The position numbers were made by a program, and so were the translations under genes. This document shows, piece by piece, positions 1 to 9,699 of a stretch of 64,000 nucleotides of DNA. This stretch comes from Candidatus Sulfuricurvum sp. RIFRC-1 (GTDB lineage: Bacteria > Campylobacterota > Campylobacteria > Campylobacterales > Sulfurimonadaceae). The DNA is taken from positions 1,832,001 to 1,896,000 of the forward strand of contig NC_020505.1 of assembly GCF_000310245.1 (NCBI RefSeq), in the 5' to 3' direction. The notes beneath the pieces are model-generated. The model had not been told where the DNA came from. It did not search any database and was given only the letters and a program-made list of their open reading frames with translations. Within the stretch, counting starts at the first letter, position 1, and each line of letters opens with the position of its first letter.

Positions 1-215
1 TTAAGTTTGACCATCGAGTCATCAGGATAAAGGGCCATATTATCGATGATTAAGCGAACGGCATCTTTTACTTTCGGTGAACATCCAAACGGATTCTCAT
101 TACTGGCAAGTTTCACGATCGAATCTTTATCGATCCCATACTCACGGACAACCAACTCGATCGGCTTACCTGCTTCGTAGGTTTTAATAGACTCTAACGC
201 TTCATTAAATTTCAT
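1..215 (-). CDS. hisC: Histidinol-phosphate aminotransferase, N-terminal fragment (runs off window)
   Basis: Reading the minus strand from an ATG at 215 gives a protein starting [18 protein letters not shown] and containing LASNENPFG, the motif near the N-terminus of HisC-type class II aminotransferases. HisC is a PLP enzyme that transaminates imidazole-acetol phosphate with glutamate in histidine synthesis, and in some bacteria it also acts on aromatic keto acids. About 71 codons are visible; the catalytic lysine lies outside the window. The start codon overlaps the pheA stop (ATGA), so it is probably translationally coupled to pheA, which fits a role in aromatic amino acid transamination as well. 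Confidence 0.85.
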   Translation of the reverse strand, partial: MKFNEALESIKTYEAGKPIELVVREYGIDKDSIVKLASNENPFGCSPKVKDAVRLIIDNMALYPDDSMVKL

Positions 216-1294
216 AATTCTCCCTTTACGTAACTTCCCAACCATGTCACTTCATCGACATGTTTCTGGACCAATGATTGAATTTTAGGTTCATCAATAT
301 GACCGAAGAAATCGATAAAAAACCAATATCCGAAACCATCATTATCCCGCGACGGCCGACTTTCGATTTTGCTAAGATTGATGTCGGCATTGTTAAAATC
401 TTCCAAGAAATGAACCAAGGCTCCCGCTTTCTGAGCATCTTTTAAGCGTACCAGAATCGAGGTTTTATCCTCACCGCTGATACCGTTTTTAAAATCGCTG
501 AGGATAAAAAATCTCGTTGCATTGTTATGGGCATCTTCGATGTTTTCAAACAATGTCGGAACACCGTACAGTTTTGCCGCGATATGGGAGCAGATAGCGG
601 CCGCTTCAGGATCTTTAGAAGCCAAAATAGCCGCTTTTGCAGTCGATTCAACCGGTATGTGTTCGATCGTATCCAAGCCGTGTTCCGCTAAAAATTCCCG
701 ACATTGCCCAAACCCTTTGTCTTTCGAATAGATCCGCTTGATATGGTGAATTTTCTCCGCTTTGGTGGCAAATGCCATATGAATCGGCATATAAAGTTCG
801 GCAACAATTTTAACGCTGCTTTTGCCCAATAGATCAAGGGTTTCTCCCACGACGCCATCACGGCTATTTTCGATCGGTACTACACCGAATTTTGCACGCG
901 ATGCTTCGAGCGTTTTAAATACAGCTTCGATCGAACCAAGAGAAAGATAATCGCTCATTGCCCCAAAACGTGATTCTGCCGCCTGATGGGTGAAACTCCC
1001 CTCCGGCCCCAAATAGGCAATCCGTTCAGGGAGTTCAAGATTACGGGCAACCGCAAAAATCTCTAAAAATACTGCTTCGATTGCAGCCGTATTCAAAAGT
1101 CCGCCGGAAGATTCACTGATCTGAGTCAACCGATCAATAATGGATTTTTCTCTCTCTGGACGATAAATTGCCGTGTTACTTTCATGCTTAATCTCACCGA
1201 CACGACGCACCACTTCCATGCGGCGGTTCAAAAGGCCGACGATCTCATTATCGATCTCATCAATTCGTGCTCTGCACTCTTCTAAAGTATTCAT
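212..1294 (-). CDS. pheA: Bifunctional chorismate mutase / prephenate dehydratase
   Basis: This 360-residue protein converts chorismate to prephenate and then to phenylpyruvate, the committed route to phenylalanine. Residues 1-90 form an AroQ-type helical chorismate mutase. Residues about 93-270 are the prephenate dehydratase domain, with [23 protein letters not shown] and the catalytic TRF (in NATRFFIL). Residues about 280-360 are an ACT domain with ESRPSR, the usual site of phenylalanine feedback inhibition. Length and domain order match the P-protein family. The start overlaps the end of the upstream HAD gene by 4 bp and the stop overlaps the hisC start, so these genes form one leftward operon. 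Confidence 0.96.
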   Translation of the reverse strand: MNTLEECRARIDEIDNEIVGLLNRRMEVVRRVGEIKHESNTAIYRPEREKSIIDRLTQISESSGGLLNTAAIEAVFLEIFAVARNLELPERIAYLGPEGSFTHQAAESRFGAMSDYLSLGSIEAVFKTLEASRAKFGVVPIENSRDGVVGETLDLLGKSSVKIVAELYMPIHMAFATKAEKIHHIKRIYSKDKGFGQCREFLAEHGLDTIEHIPVESTAKAAILASKDPEAAAICSHIAAKLYGVPTLFENIEDAHNNATRFFILSDFKNGISGEDKTSILVRLKDAQKAGALVHFLEDFNNADINLSKIESRPSRDNDGFGYWFFIDFFGHIDEPKIQSLVQKHVDEVTWLGSYVKGEL

Positions 1295-2070
1295 AAACGC
1301 TCCAATATTGCTTGCATATCGGCATAAATTTCCGCCGGTCGCTCGTGAGGTTTTAGCGAGGGGATAATCTCATCCGCTGATCGATATTTGCCGCTAAGGA
1401 CGAATACCCCTTTCATCCCCAACGATTGCGCGCCGATAAGATCCCCTTTGACATCATCACTGATAATCGTAATATCACTGAACTTTATCCCGGCTTTTTG
1501 CAGGGAAAGACGAGATAAAGCTTCTTCGAAAAAAGCGATGCTCGGTTTACCGACCACCGTATAGGAAACCGAGGTAGCAAATTCCAACATTTTTAAAATT
1601 GCCCCCACGCCGGGATAACGTTTGTGATTCTTGGCATACAGCGTGGTTTCATGCATCCCGATCAGTTGTGCACCACCAAGGAGAAATTCGATTATTTGTG
1701 CATATTCATCGCTCACGAAATCATCTTTGATGGCCACTAAAACAACATCAGGATTTAAAAAATCCAACGTATAGCCCATCGCCTGTAAAACATGTAAAAA
1801 AGGAGCAGATCCATACGCCGCAACTTTACGGGTTTTGTCAATATGACTCTCCAACATCATCAACGGATCGAGATAATGTTCCCGAGGAATATTCAACCCG
1901 ATACTATTAAGATATCCCAAGAACTCATCACTCGGATTTTTGGTACTGTTGGTAATGACCATATAAGGAATCTGATGCGCATTAAGGTAATCGATAAAAG
2001 CAACCGCCCCACGAGTGGGAAGTTTGGTATTATCTTCGATTAGCGTCCCTTGCACATCCACAAAATACAT
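1291..2070 (-). CDS. HAD-superfamily class IIA hydrolase (NagD-like)
   Basis: The 259-residue protein has the HAD-IIA layout: motif I near the N-terminus (FVDVQGTL, Asp4 as likely nucleophile), motif II in ITNSTKN, a C2 cap domain in the middle, a lysine in VGKPS and motif IV acidic residues in IISDDVKGD. The family hydrolyses sugar, nucleotide or glycerol phosphates. The usual DxD of motif I is DVQ here, so the second aspartate, the general acid/base, is glutamine; activity may be altered. It lies between lysA and pheA with a 4-bp overlap into pheA. The substrate cannot be predicted. Confidence 0.85.
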   Translation of the reverse strand: MYFVDVQGTLIEDNTKLPTRGAVAFIDYLNAHQIPYMVITNSTKNPSDEFLGYLNSIGLNIPREHYLDPLMMLESHIDKTRKVAAYGSAPFLHVLQAMGYTLDFLNPDVVLVAIKDDFVSDEYAQIIEFLLGGAQLIGMHETTLYAKNHKRYPGVGAILKMLEFATSVSYTVVGKPSIAFFEEALSRLSLQKAGIKFSDITIISDDVKGDLIGAQSLGMKGVFVLSGKYRSADEIIPSLKPHERPAEIYADMQAILERL

Positions 2071-2079
2071 GTTTATAGC

Positions 2080-3282
2080 CTACAGATAGTCGCGTTCTAA
2101 CGCGATAACATCATCAAACGTTTCGCGACGTCGAATCAGACGTACATTAGCTGCTTCGATGGCAATCTCGGCTGAGCGACCACGGGTATTGTAGTTACTT
2201 CCCATCCCGAAACCGTAGGCTCCTGCACTGTGAATAACCAATAAATCATTGTGTTCCATCGGTGGAAGCGGGTAGTTTTTGGCTAAAAAGTCACCGCTCT
2301 CACATACCGGTCCAACCACATCGGCTGGAGTTGCATCACCCGTTTTATCCAACGCTTCAACACGGTGATACGCTTTGTACAAACTCGGACGGATAAGATC
2401 GTTCATGGCCCCATCTACCATTACGAAACGTTTTTCACCATTGTTTTTCTCGTAGAGTACTTTGGTCAAAAAGTATCCCGCATTCGCCGTCAAAAATCGT
2501 CCCGGCTCCATGATAATCGTAACATCGATTCCTTTGAGTGCAGAAAGAATCGCTTGTGCGTAATCGTAAGGCTCAATCGTTGTCTCATTGTCGTAACGAA
2601 CCCCTAACCCTCCGCCGATATCAAAGAATTTTAGCTCGATATCGATTGCTTGAAGGGAGCGTAATAAATCGGCTACGATGACTGCCGCTTCGTAAATCGG
2701 CTCCAAATCGGTCAACTGACTTCCGATATGAAAATGGATACCTACGGGGTCAAGATTAGGCGAGTTTTTCGCTTGGATGTACATCCGTTTTGCCGCAACA
2801 ATCTCCACACCGAATTTATTATCATGTAAACCGGTTGAAATATACGGATGAGTTTTCGGATCGATATTCGGATTGACACGGACACTGATACGGGCTTTGG
2901 CACCCAGCTCCCGAGCGATCATTTCAACTCGCCCAAGTTCTGCTTCACTCTCCACGTTGATGTAGAGAATATCCGATTCGATCGCTTCACGAATCTCATC
3001 ATCACGTTTACCGACACCGCTGAAAATAACACGATATTTTGGTACTCCCGCCATGAGAGCACGACGCACCTCGCCAATCGATACGCAATCCGCACCTGAG
3101 CCTTGCTGCGCAAAATGTTTTACAACGCTGAGATTTGAGTTGGCTTTGACGGCATACGCTAAAATAGATTTACGCCCGCGAAACGCCTCTTTTAAAGATT
3201 CAAATTGCGTTTTCATCGCATCAAAATCATAAACATACAAAGGTGTTCCGTAGGTCTGCGCCAGAGCTTTAAAATCGATCAC
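2080..3282 (-). CDS. lysA: Diaminopimelate decarboxylase
   Basis: This 400-residue fold III PLP enzyme decarboxylates meso-diaminopimelate to lysine. The PLP lysine is Lys46 in YAVKANSN. HIGSQ, the glycine-rich DIGGGLGVRY, EPGR and the active-site CESGD of the partner subunit are all present. The start is GTG at 3282, with AGGA seven bases upstream; an ATG four bases earlier is out of frame. It is the fourth leftward gene before the HAD hydrolase and follows the LptF/G permease by 16 bp. Length is normal for Campylobacterota LysA. Confidence 0.95.
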   Translation of the reverse strand: MIDFKALAQTYGTPLYVYDFDAMKTQFESLKEAFRGRKSILAYAVKANSNLSVVKHFAQQGSGADCVSIGEVRRALMAGVPKYRVIFSGVGKRDDEIREAIESDILYINVESEAELGRVEMIARELGAKARISVRVNPNIDPKTHPYISTGLHDNKFGVEIVAAKRMYIQAKNSPNLDPVGIHFHIGSQLTDLEPIYEAAVIVADLLRSLQAIDIELKFFDIGGGLGVRYDNETTIEPYDYAQAILSALKGIDVTIIMEPGRFLTANAGYFLTKVLYEKNNGEKRFVMVDGAMNDLIRPSLYKAYHRVEALDKTGDATPADVVGPVCESGDFLAKNYPLPPMEHNDLLVIHSAGAYGFGMGSNYNTRGRSAEIAIEAANVRLIRRRETFDDVIALERDYL

Positions 3283-3298
3283 TCATAATCCTCATTGA

Positions 3299-4387
3299 TT
3301 AGTTTTGTCGCGATTTTACCCTAACTCTCCTTAGGGGATTTCCAAGTCGCCATAACATTACTCCGCCGAGTACCATAATCGGAACGATTATCCCGATTTC
3401 AGGTGATAAGGTTTTATTGTTTGAGAGCTCTCCCATCATAAAGAGCACTCCCCATACAATCAGGGTTACCAAAATGGCACTAAAACTAAATAAGGAGAGA
3501 TTTAAGAAACGGGCACTCACCGGGGCGTACGTGAAAAAAATCACCATCAAAACCGGTGCAAACCATGGTGAAACAAAAATACGGTACATGGCACTCGTAA
3601 TTTTAGCCACATCGACATTTTGATTTTCAAGCAGCTTAAGCGCGTCCAATCCGTCGCCAATCGTAAAGTTGGCTTTCCCCTCATATACCTGATCCAAAAT
3701 TTTGGGTTTAAAATCACGCAGTACTTTAAGATTATTTCGATCTTCCGTTACGATCCCTGAAGCGTGTAGATCAAACCCTTCGGGAGGACGTATTAAATGA
3801 GCTTTTTGAATATTCCAATAACCATTCTCGTACACTGCTTCTTTGGCACTCAAAGCCTCTTTTAAATGGCCTTGTTCAAAGGTAAAGATTCGAATATCTT
3901 CCGCCCGCTTACTCAAAGGATAAAGATTTCCGAAATAGATGTAATTTCCTTCATGGGTAAAAAAAAGATTACTGGTCGGACGGATAAACTGAGAGGTTTC
4001 ACGTAAGTTGTTGGCAAATTCGTTTGAACGGGCAAAATTGGTCGCATGAAGGGAAATATAGATAATTATCAGCCCGCTAGCCACACTCAGAAAAGGGGCC
4101 ATAATACGTATTTTTGAGTACCCGAGTGCGTAATATGCCGCCAACGCATTGGAGCGGATCAGTTCTACCAAAGAAGCTATGATTGCAAAAATCAAGGAGA
4201 TCGGCAACATCATATCAACCGCATAAAAATATTTATACATGATATAAATCAAAACAAGGTTAGCGGAGTTTGGAAGTTCTGAGGCATTGTCCATCAGATC
4301 GAATCCGACCATAAAGCTGGTTAACGCAATCAATACGATCGAGAAATAGCGTAGATACGTGAATGATAAAGTATTAAATGCGAGCAT
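3299..4387 (-). CDS. LptF/LptG (YjgP/YjgQ) family permease
   Basis: The 362-residue inner-membrane protein has a helical block at residues 12-120, a periplasmic beta-jellyroll-like region at about 125-260 and a second helical block at 265-355. This is the layout of LptF/LptG, the membrane pair that works with LptB to extract lipopolysaccharide and pass it to LptC/A/D. The sequence does not clearly separate LptF from LptG, and no partner permease is nearby. It sits between pth and lysA in the leftward operon. Family assignment is firm; subunit identity is not. Confidence 0.85.
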   Translation of the reverse strand: MLAFNTLSFTYLRYFSIVLIALTSFMVGFDLMDNASELPNSANLVLIYIMYKYFYAVDMMLPISLIFAIIASLVELIRSNALAAYYALGYSKIRIMAPFLSVASGLIIIYISLHATNFARSNEFANNLRETSQFIRPTSNLFFTHEGNYIYFGNLYPLSKRAEDIRIFTFEQGHLKEALSAKEAVYENGYWNIQKAHLIRPPEGFDLHASGIVTEDRNNLKVLRDFKPKILDQVYEGKANFTIGDGLDALKLLENQNVDVAKITSAMYRIFVSPWFAPVLMVIFFTYAPVSARFLNLSLFSFSAILVTLIVWGVLFMMGELSNNKTLSPEIGIIVPIMVLGGVMLWRLGNPLRRVRVKSRQN

Positions 4388-4445
4388 AAGAGCCTAAAAT
4401 AAAAAATATTGAAGTTTATTGTACCCAATTAAACCTGCGAGATTT

Positions 4446-4994
4446 TTACACCCCTTTTACGGAGCATTTCGCGGCAACATCACTGCAACTTTGCGTTAAA
4501 AGCATTTCTACCGCATCCGCTGCGGCAGAAATCCAGTTGGATAGTTTAGATTGTTCTTCTGCACTAAAGGGGTGCAATACATAATCGGCCACCTGCGATT
4601 TATGTTCCGGTTTTCCGATCCCCATACGAACACGAATATACTCAGGCGTTATCGCGGCATCGGTTGATTTGAGTCCGTTATGTCCGCCATGACCGCCTCC
4701 GCTTTTAAAGCGTAATGCCCCAAAAGGAAGGTCCAAATCATCATGAATAACAATGACCTCATCGATTTTATAAAAATTTTTAACGGCAAGGACAGAGCGA
4801 CCGGAAAGATTCATAAAGGTTGTAGGTTTGAGCAGGAAGTGTGACCCCATTTTAAACAACTCCCCTTCGAAGGAGCTCTTTGAAATGTTTTGAACACTGC
4901 GACGGTGACAAAGTTCATCGATCACCATAAACCCGACATTGTGACGGGTTGATGCATACGCCGAGCCGGGGTTTCCCAGTCCGACGATCAGCAT
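4446..4994 (-). CDS. pth: Peptidyl-tRNA hydrolase
   Basis: The 182-residue protein recycles peptidyl-tRNA that drops off ribosomes by cutting the ester bond. It shows GLGNPG, the conserved TRHNVGF with catalytic His18, KPTTFMNLSG, HDDLDLPFG and GGGHGGHNGLKS. Length is typical for bacterial Pth. It lies two bases downstream of rplY, an arrangement common in bacteria where L25/Ctc and Pth are co-transcribed. Confidence 0.96.
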   Translation of the reverse strand: MLIVGLGNPGSAYASTRHNVGFMVIDELCHRRSVQNISKSSFEGELFKMGSHFLLKPTTFMNLSGRSVLAVKNFYKIDEVIVIHDDLDLPFGALRFKSGGGHGGHNGLKSTDAAITPEYIRVRMGIGKPEHKSQVADYVLHPFSAEEQSKLSNWISAAADAVEMLLTQSCSDVAAKCSVKGV

Positions 4995-4996
4995 CC

Positions 4997-5533
4997 TTAT
5001 TTCGCTTTAATGATACTAAGAACCGATACACGGTCTGAATCAGTAAACGTAACGTTTTCAACACGTGGAAGATCACGAACCAATACAGAATCACCCAAAT
5101 CGAGTGGAGCAACATCAACAGTGATATTTGCCGGCAAGTTTTCAATTGCCGCTTTAACGCGAAGACGTTTTTTAGCAACGAACAACATACCTTTGTTTTT
5201 CAAACCGACAGGAGTTCCTACCGTATTAACCGGTACATGATAGTGAGTGACAACACCTGCTTGTGCAACCATCAAATCAACGTGCAACAAGTTGCCTGAA
5301 ACTGGATGAGACTCATACCCTTGAACAACAAGGTTCATCTCGTTACCCGCTACGTTTACAGCAAATGCTACGGTTTCTTTGTTGCGCACAGTACGGATAA
5401 AATCGTTCATTTTGAACGCAGCGTGAATATTTTCAAGCCCTTTTCCGTAGATGTTAGCAATAAGATAACCATCACGGCGGTACGCTTTTGTTGAACGTTT
5501 GCCAATACTCTCTCTTAAAATACCTTCTAACAT
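4997..5533 (-). CDS. rplY: 50S ribosomal protein L25/general stress protein Ctc
   Basis: The 178-residue protein binds 5S rRNA in the large subunit. The N-terminal 90 residues match the L25 fold (EGILRESIGKRSTKAYRRDG) and the rest is the TL5/Ctc C-terminal beta domain, so this is the long form. A TATAAT -10 box lies at 5566-5571 on the minus strand, preceded by a 16-bp perfect palindrome, and AAGGA sits ahead of the ATG. It leads into pth. Confidence 0.95.
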   Translation of the reverse strand: MLEGILRESIGKRSTKAYRRDGYLIANIYGKGLENIHAAFKMNDFIRTVRNKETVAFAVNVAGNEMNLVVQGYESHPVSGNLLHVDLMVAQAGVVTHYHVPVNTVGTPVGLKNKGMLFVAKKRLRVKAAIENLPANITVDVAPLDLGDSVLVRDLPRVENVTFTDSDRVSVLSIIKAK

Positions 5534-5565
5534 GTGTCATGTCCTTCGTAAATAAAATGGGGCGA

Positions 5566-5593
5566 ATTATACTTAAAAATAGTTTAAACTATT
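5566..5593 (-). promoter_or_regulatory. Probable rplY promoter with 16-bp palindrome
   Basis: Read on the minus strand, a perfect TATAAT occupies 5571-5566. Just upstream, at 5578-5593, is the perfect palindrome AATAGTTTAAACTATT, overlapping where the -35 would be. No good TTGACA is visible. The palindrome may be an operator or a hairpin; which one is inference. Confidence 0.5.
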
Positions 5594-5604
5594 CTAAACC
5601 CACT

Positions 5605-6810
5605 TTATCCTTTCAAGCCGATGAACTCTTCTTCTTTAAACTCTTTCGGACCGTCATCCACTCCCAATTTTCCTTTATCAATGGTAGCACTGAGCCCTTC
5701 CATTTTAAGTTTTAAATCCGATGGTGACGTTGCAAAGGCCAAGGCATCCTCCCGAGAAATACGCCCATTAAGATATAAATCTAAAATTCCCTGATCAAAC
5801 GTCTGGGATTTATAGAGTTCTTTCCCTTCTGCGATTGTATCAGGGATCTCAATATCTCTATTTTCTGCGATTAACTGTTCAATACGGGGGGTGCGAATCA
5901 GAATTTCCAGTGCAGCAGTCCGTTTTCCATCCACGGTTGGAATCAGCCGCTGTGAAATCACCCCTTTGAGGACAGAGGACAGAGTCATACGGACACGATT
6001 CTGTTCACCCGTCGGAAATACGGAGATAATCCGGTTAACCGTCTCTTTTGCATCAAGCGTATGAAGTGTTGAGAAAACCAAATGCCCGGTATCTGCCGCA
6101 TGAAGCGCAATTTCGATTGTCTCCATGTCCCGCATCTCTCCAACCAAAATAATATCAGGGTCTTCTCGCAATGCTGCACGCAATGCTGATCCGAAGGTAT
6201 GCGTATCTTGACCGATACTGCGCTGATTGACGATGCATTTACGGTCTTTATGGACAAACTCAATCGGATCTTCAATAGTAATAATATGCTTACGCCGTTT
6301 CCAATTAATCTCATTGATCAATGCGGCCAAGGTGGTTGATTTACCGCTTCCGGTAACACCGGTCACGAGAACCAATCCCCGCTCCATCTCCGCAAAACTA
6401 TGGACGATTTCGGGTAATAGTAATTCATCTACCGTTAAGATTTTGACGGGGATCAGACGGAAAACAGCTGATATCCCCTCCATTTGGAAAAAAATGTTGA
6501 TACGAAAACGGGTATTTTCATCAAACGGATAAACCAAGTCCAACTCTTTTTTCTCGACCAATTCAGGAAAACGGGTACGAAGGAGTTCTTTGGCAAAAAC
6601 AAGGGCATCATCCTTAGAAAAGATTTCACCTGAAAGGGGAATAATTTCTCCATTGATTCGTGCACGAACAACCGCATTGGCTTTGATATGCAAGTCACTT
6701 CCTCCCGCATCGATCATGCGCCGAAGATAACCGCGAATTTTTTTCAATACCTCAAAATTGAGGTCTCCCAAATCAGGTTGCTGAATACTTTGCTGAATAT
6801 TTGAATTCAT
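5605..6810 (-). CDS. PilT/PilU-family type IV pilus retraction ATPase
   Basis: The 401-residue GSPII_E-type secretion ATPase powers type IV pilus disassembly in homologous systems. It has the N-terminal SDLHIKAN segment, a Walker A GVTGSGKSTTL, Asp box ITIEDPIEF, Walker B LVGEMRD and His box STLHTLDAKE. The extended C-terminus (PSDLKLKMEGL onward) and length above 380 residues are closer to PilU than PilT, but the sequence alone does not decide. No pilin or pilus assembly genes are nearby, and it ends a leftward run after transaldolase. Confidence 0.88.
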   Translation of the reverse strand: MNSNIQQSIQQPDLGDLNFEVLKKIRGYLRRMIDAGGSDLHIKANAVVRARINGEIIPLSGEIFSKDDALVFAKELLRTRFPELVEKKELDLVYPFDENTRFRINIFFQMEGISAVFRLIPVKILTVDELLLPEIVHSFAEMERGLVLVTGVTGSGKSTTLAALINEINWKRRKHIITIEDPIEFVHKDRKCIVNQRSIGQDTHTFGSALRAALREDPDIILVGEMRDMETIEIALHAADTGHLVFSTLHTLDAKETVNRIISVFPTGEQNRVRMTLSSVLKGVISQRLIPTVDGKRTAALEILIRTPRIEQLIAENRDIEIPDTIAEGKELYKSQTFDQGILDLYLNGRISREDALAFATSPSDLKLKMEGLSATIDKGKLGVDDGPKEFKEEEFIGLKG

Positions 6811-6813
6811 TTT

Positions 6814-7791
6814 TTACTCCAATTCACTCAAAATTTCGCCAAAAGCGACCTTAAACGCTTCCAATCCTTCACGAATCTGTTGATCAATAATCATTTCCAT
6901 ATCAATCCCCGCATTTGCAACTTTAGTTTGGTGATCTTCGATGATATCACTTCCTATCGGTAGTTTCAATACCGTATCTCCGCCTTGTACAAAAGCGTCA
7001 ATCGTAGCGATCGGAGCCGTATTAACACTGTTCGGTGCTAAAAGCTCATCGATATAATACGATCCTCGGAATTCATCACCTTTCACACCCGTACTGGCAA
7101 ACAAAACACGGCATTTTGGAACATTAAGCGCTTCAACTCTGTTATAAATATCAGCGGCATTAAGAATACCCATTTTACCCGTTTCAACCCCGTTAGTGCG
7201 AAGTGTTTCATCGATTGCACGATCAATTCGACTGACAAATACACTGATTACAGTATCTACAGATGATTTTTTCGACGCACGTTCAAATGCTTCCGCACAT
7301 TTAAGAGCCTGCTCAACCGAAAAGATCAATGTCGCATTAACTGCGATCCCCTCAGATGCCAGTGCTTCCATCGCGATGTATCCTGCTTCCGTAGCCGGGA
7401 CTTTGATCATAACATTGGGACGGTTGATCGAGGCATGAAGCCCTACCCCCTCACTAATCGTCGCCTCTGCATCATCGCATAAATAAGGATCCACTTCGAT
7501 ACTCACATATCCGTCATCTCCCGCTTCAAATAACGGGCGCAAGATATCAGCGGCTTTTTGGATATCGTAAATAGCCAATGCTTCATATTTTTCTTTGGGT
7601 GACAATCCACTCAGTGTTGAGAGTTGTTCTTTATAGGCAGGAGAGGTCAAAATGGCATTTTTAAAAATTGCGGGATTCGAGGTAGCACCGTTAATAATCC
7701 CTTTCGCAATAAGTTCTTTAAATCCCTCATCCAAAAATGTCCGTTCAATAAAATCGGCCCAAAGGGCAAAACGCGCTTCCGCTATATACAT
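6814..7791 (-). CDS. tal: Transaldolase
   Basis: The 325-residue enzyme moves a dihydroxyacetone unit between sugar phosphates in the non-oxidative pentose phosphate pathway. GATSNPAIF and the Schiff-base region NVMIKVPATEAG (Lys130) are present, as is SVFVSRIDRAID. The length fits the TalB/Tal group used by Campylobacterota rather than the short MipB form. An ACGGAG ribosome site lies about nine bases before the ATG. It is separated from the pilus ATPase by three bases, so the two are probably co-transcribed despite unrelated functions. Confidence 0.93.
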   Translation of the reverse strand: MYIAEARFALWADFIERTFLDEGFKELIAKGIINGATSNPAIFKNAILTSPAYKEQLSTLSGLSPKEKYEALAIYDIQKAADILRPLFEAGDDGYVSIEVDPYLCDDAEATISEGVGLHASINRPNVMIKVPATEAGYIAMEALASEGIAVNATLIFSVEQALKCAEAFERASKKSSVDTVISVFVSRIDRAIDETLRTNGVETGKMGILNAADIYNRVEALNVPKCRVLFASTGVKGDEFRGSYYIDELLAPNSVNTAPIATIDAFVQGGDTVLKLPIGSDIIEDHQTKVANAGIDMEMIIDQQIREGLEAFKVAFGEILSELE

Positions 7792-7839
7792 TGGTAAAAA
7801 CTCCGTCCTAAAAAGTGTAACTATTATGCCAAAAAATAA

Positions 7840-9633
7840 TTAAAAATAGAGGTTCACCCCAAGTTTGTAGCGATCTTCTCTGTAATCCTGATCAATTCCT
7901 TCATAACTGCACTGCACTCCCCCCAGAGGACTCCATTGCCACCCTTGAGAAACCATGACTCGGCTTCGATCGCTACCATCCAAATAGAAGATATGACCTG
8001 TTTCTATATGGCTCTTCATCCGATTACCCCAGTTGATCGCAGTACCTGCAGTGAACCCCAATCCAACATCGGCATTAAATCCGAATCTCACCTCAGGCTC
8101 ACTCAAAATATATCCGTACATCCGTTCATCTCCGATAGATGCACCTGCTCCCACGCGGGTAACAAAGCTTAGTCTGTCTCCTTCGTACTCGCGATCCCAA
8201 CCGCTTTTCATTCGCCAAGAAAAGGGTTTAAAAAAATGGCTCACCGGAGCAATGGAGGCCAAGGAGAGAATGGTCAATTTTTCAAGCGTAACGTTGTCAT
8301 GATCAACCCCGACAAGAGTATCCAAAAACTCAATCTGGGCTCCGGAGAGATGCCCTGTATCATTTTCTCTCAAATCATGAAAAGCAGGTCGCCACCCGAT
8401 CAGCAAAGGAGCACGATTTTCAAACCACCCTTGAGATACATCGATCCTCGCAGAACGATGAGCAGAATCGGGATTGGATTTTGAGGGCACATTGAGCGTC
8501 TCGCCTGAACCTAAAGCAGCACGACCGGAAAGGAGAGAATGATAACGCTCGGCATAAACGTCTTTAGTGATTTTTCCTTCAATGTAGTCATATTCCGCCA
8601 ATTCTGCTGCTGCTTCAAGTGTAAAACGACGTTCTTGGTCTGATAAATTCATGCTATTCAATGAGGCAGAATTTATCTCCCCTGCACTCAGCGATTTAAC
8701 CGCATGGAGTGCTTGAGGAGAAAGCTGCCCTTCATACGCCAATAATTTCGTCCGTTTAGAGGGTCGGTAGTGTTTTTGCACCACCAAATCTTCCTCCTCA
8801 AAAGCTCGTACCGTATCGGGAGGAATGACGTAGTAGAAAAAATGATCCCTCAAGTGAACACTCGGACGGGCAATCTCGGTGAGCCACAACATGTGATAGG
8901 AGCAATTTTCATCGAAAAAGTAGTACCACGAGTTAATCCGCTGCAATTCCCAGATATGGCGCACCATTGCCATCACCTCATCATGGGTGAGGTTCAGATC
9001 ATATTCCCATACATCTCGGGATTCACTGTCACGGTACTCTTTAAGTTTCTCATAATAAGGGAGCATCGAGTAATATCCGTAATACCCGCCGAATAAACCT
9101 TTATAGGCAAAAAGTAACCCATTGGTCTCATCCGTATGCGCCGCATAATTGATCGCATAGGACATCAATTTTGATTCCATGGATGAATCAATCCGTAAAA
9201 AGGTATGTCCGAACATCGATGCTGGGGAGTTGATGTGAGCGCTCGGAAAAACGAGAGTTACGCTCTGGGGATCCATTTTGGCTACAAGCGCTTCATAGTC
9301 ACGGCATTTTCCCTCACCGAAAGTGGTATTGAGTTCTTGTTCCAACCATGCTCGACGAGCCGGAAAACGGCAAAACACGCTTTCATTGCTTCGGTTCGTC
9401 TCATCATTAAGATACTGGATAGTTGTATCAAGTTCGGCAGAAAGATTCTGTTTTCCATCGGGTGAGAGAAAAAAAGCCGGATCGTCAATCTCGCTTTCAC
9501 TATCAGGGGTATGCATCAAAAGATGCCAGTAACGGCTATCGGAAAGTTGTTTTGTATGGGCGTGCGCAATCAGTTTATCGGTCGATGTCGCATAAACCGC
9601 TAAACTCAGTACACATAATAAAAGAAAGGGCAA
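7840..9633 (-). CDS. DUF4105 domain envelope protein with probable C-terminal beta-barrel
   Basis: The 597-residue protein has a short hydrophobic signal segment (PFLLLCVLSLAVYA) followed by a DUF4105 region at about residues 95-290, including the conserved SPASMFGHTFLRID and FFDENCSYHML with its invariant Cys. The last 200 residues are amphipathic and rich in aromatic strands, and the protein ends in Phe (KLGVNLYF), as outer-membrane barrels do. The start is TTG at 9633 with AAGG upstream. DUF4105 is related to papain-like/NlpC-type folds but its function here is unknown. Confidence 0.8.
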   Translation of the reverse strand: MPFLLLCVLSLAVYATSTDKLIAHAHTKQLSDSRYWHLLMHTPDSESEIDDPAFFLSPDGKQNLSAELDTTIQYLNDETNRSNESVFCRFPARRAWLEQELNTTFGEGKCRDYEALVAKMDPQSVTLVFPSAHINSPASMFGHTFLRIDSSMESKLMSYAINYAAHTDETNGLLFAYKGLFGGYYGYYSMLPYYEKLKEYRDSESRDVWEYDLNLTHDEVMAMVRHIWELQRINSWYYFFDENCSYHMLWLTEIARPSVHLRDHFFYYVIPPDTVRAFEEEDLVVQKHYRPSKRTKLLAYEGQLSPQALHAVKSLSAGEINSASLNSMNLSDQERRFTLEAAAELAEYDYIEGKITKDVYAERYHSLLSGRAALGSGETLNVPSKSNPDSAHRSARIDVSQGWFENRAPLLIGWRPAFHDLRENDTGHLSGAQIEFLDTLVGVDHDNVTLEKLTILSLASIAPVSHFFKPFSWRMKSGWDREYEGDRLSFVTRVGAGASIGDERMYGYILSEPEVRFGFNADVGLGFTAGTAINWGNRMKSHIETGHIFYLDGSDRSRVMVSQGWQWSPLGGVQCSYEGIDQDYREDRYKLGVNLYF

Positions 9634-9653
9634 ATAAAACCTTGATTTTCGTC

Positions 9654-9674
9654 ATTCCCGATCACGTCGGGAAT
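9654..9674. repeat. Short inverted repeat, REP-like
   Basis: ATTCCCGA and TCGGGAAT are separated by five bases between the DUF3015 and DUF4105 genes. The surrounding CGTCATTCCCG resembles a dispersed repeat common in proteobacterial genomes. No T-run follows on either strand, so it is a poor intrinsic terminator. Confidence 0.5.
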
Positions 9675-9699
9675 AACGGGAGATGATGTTAAATAAACC

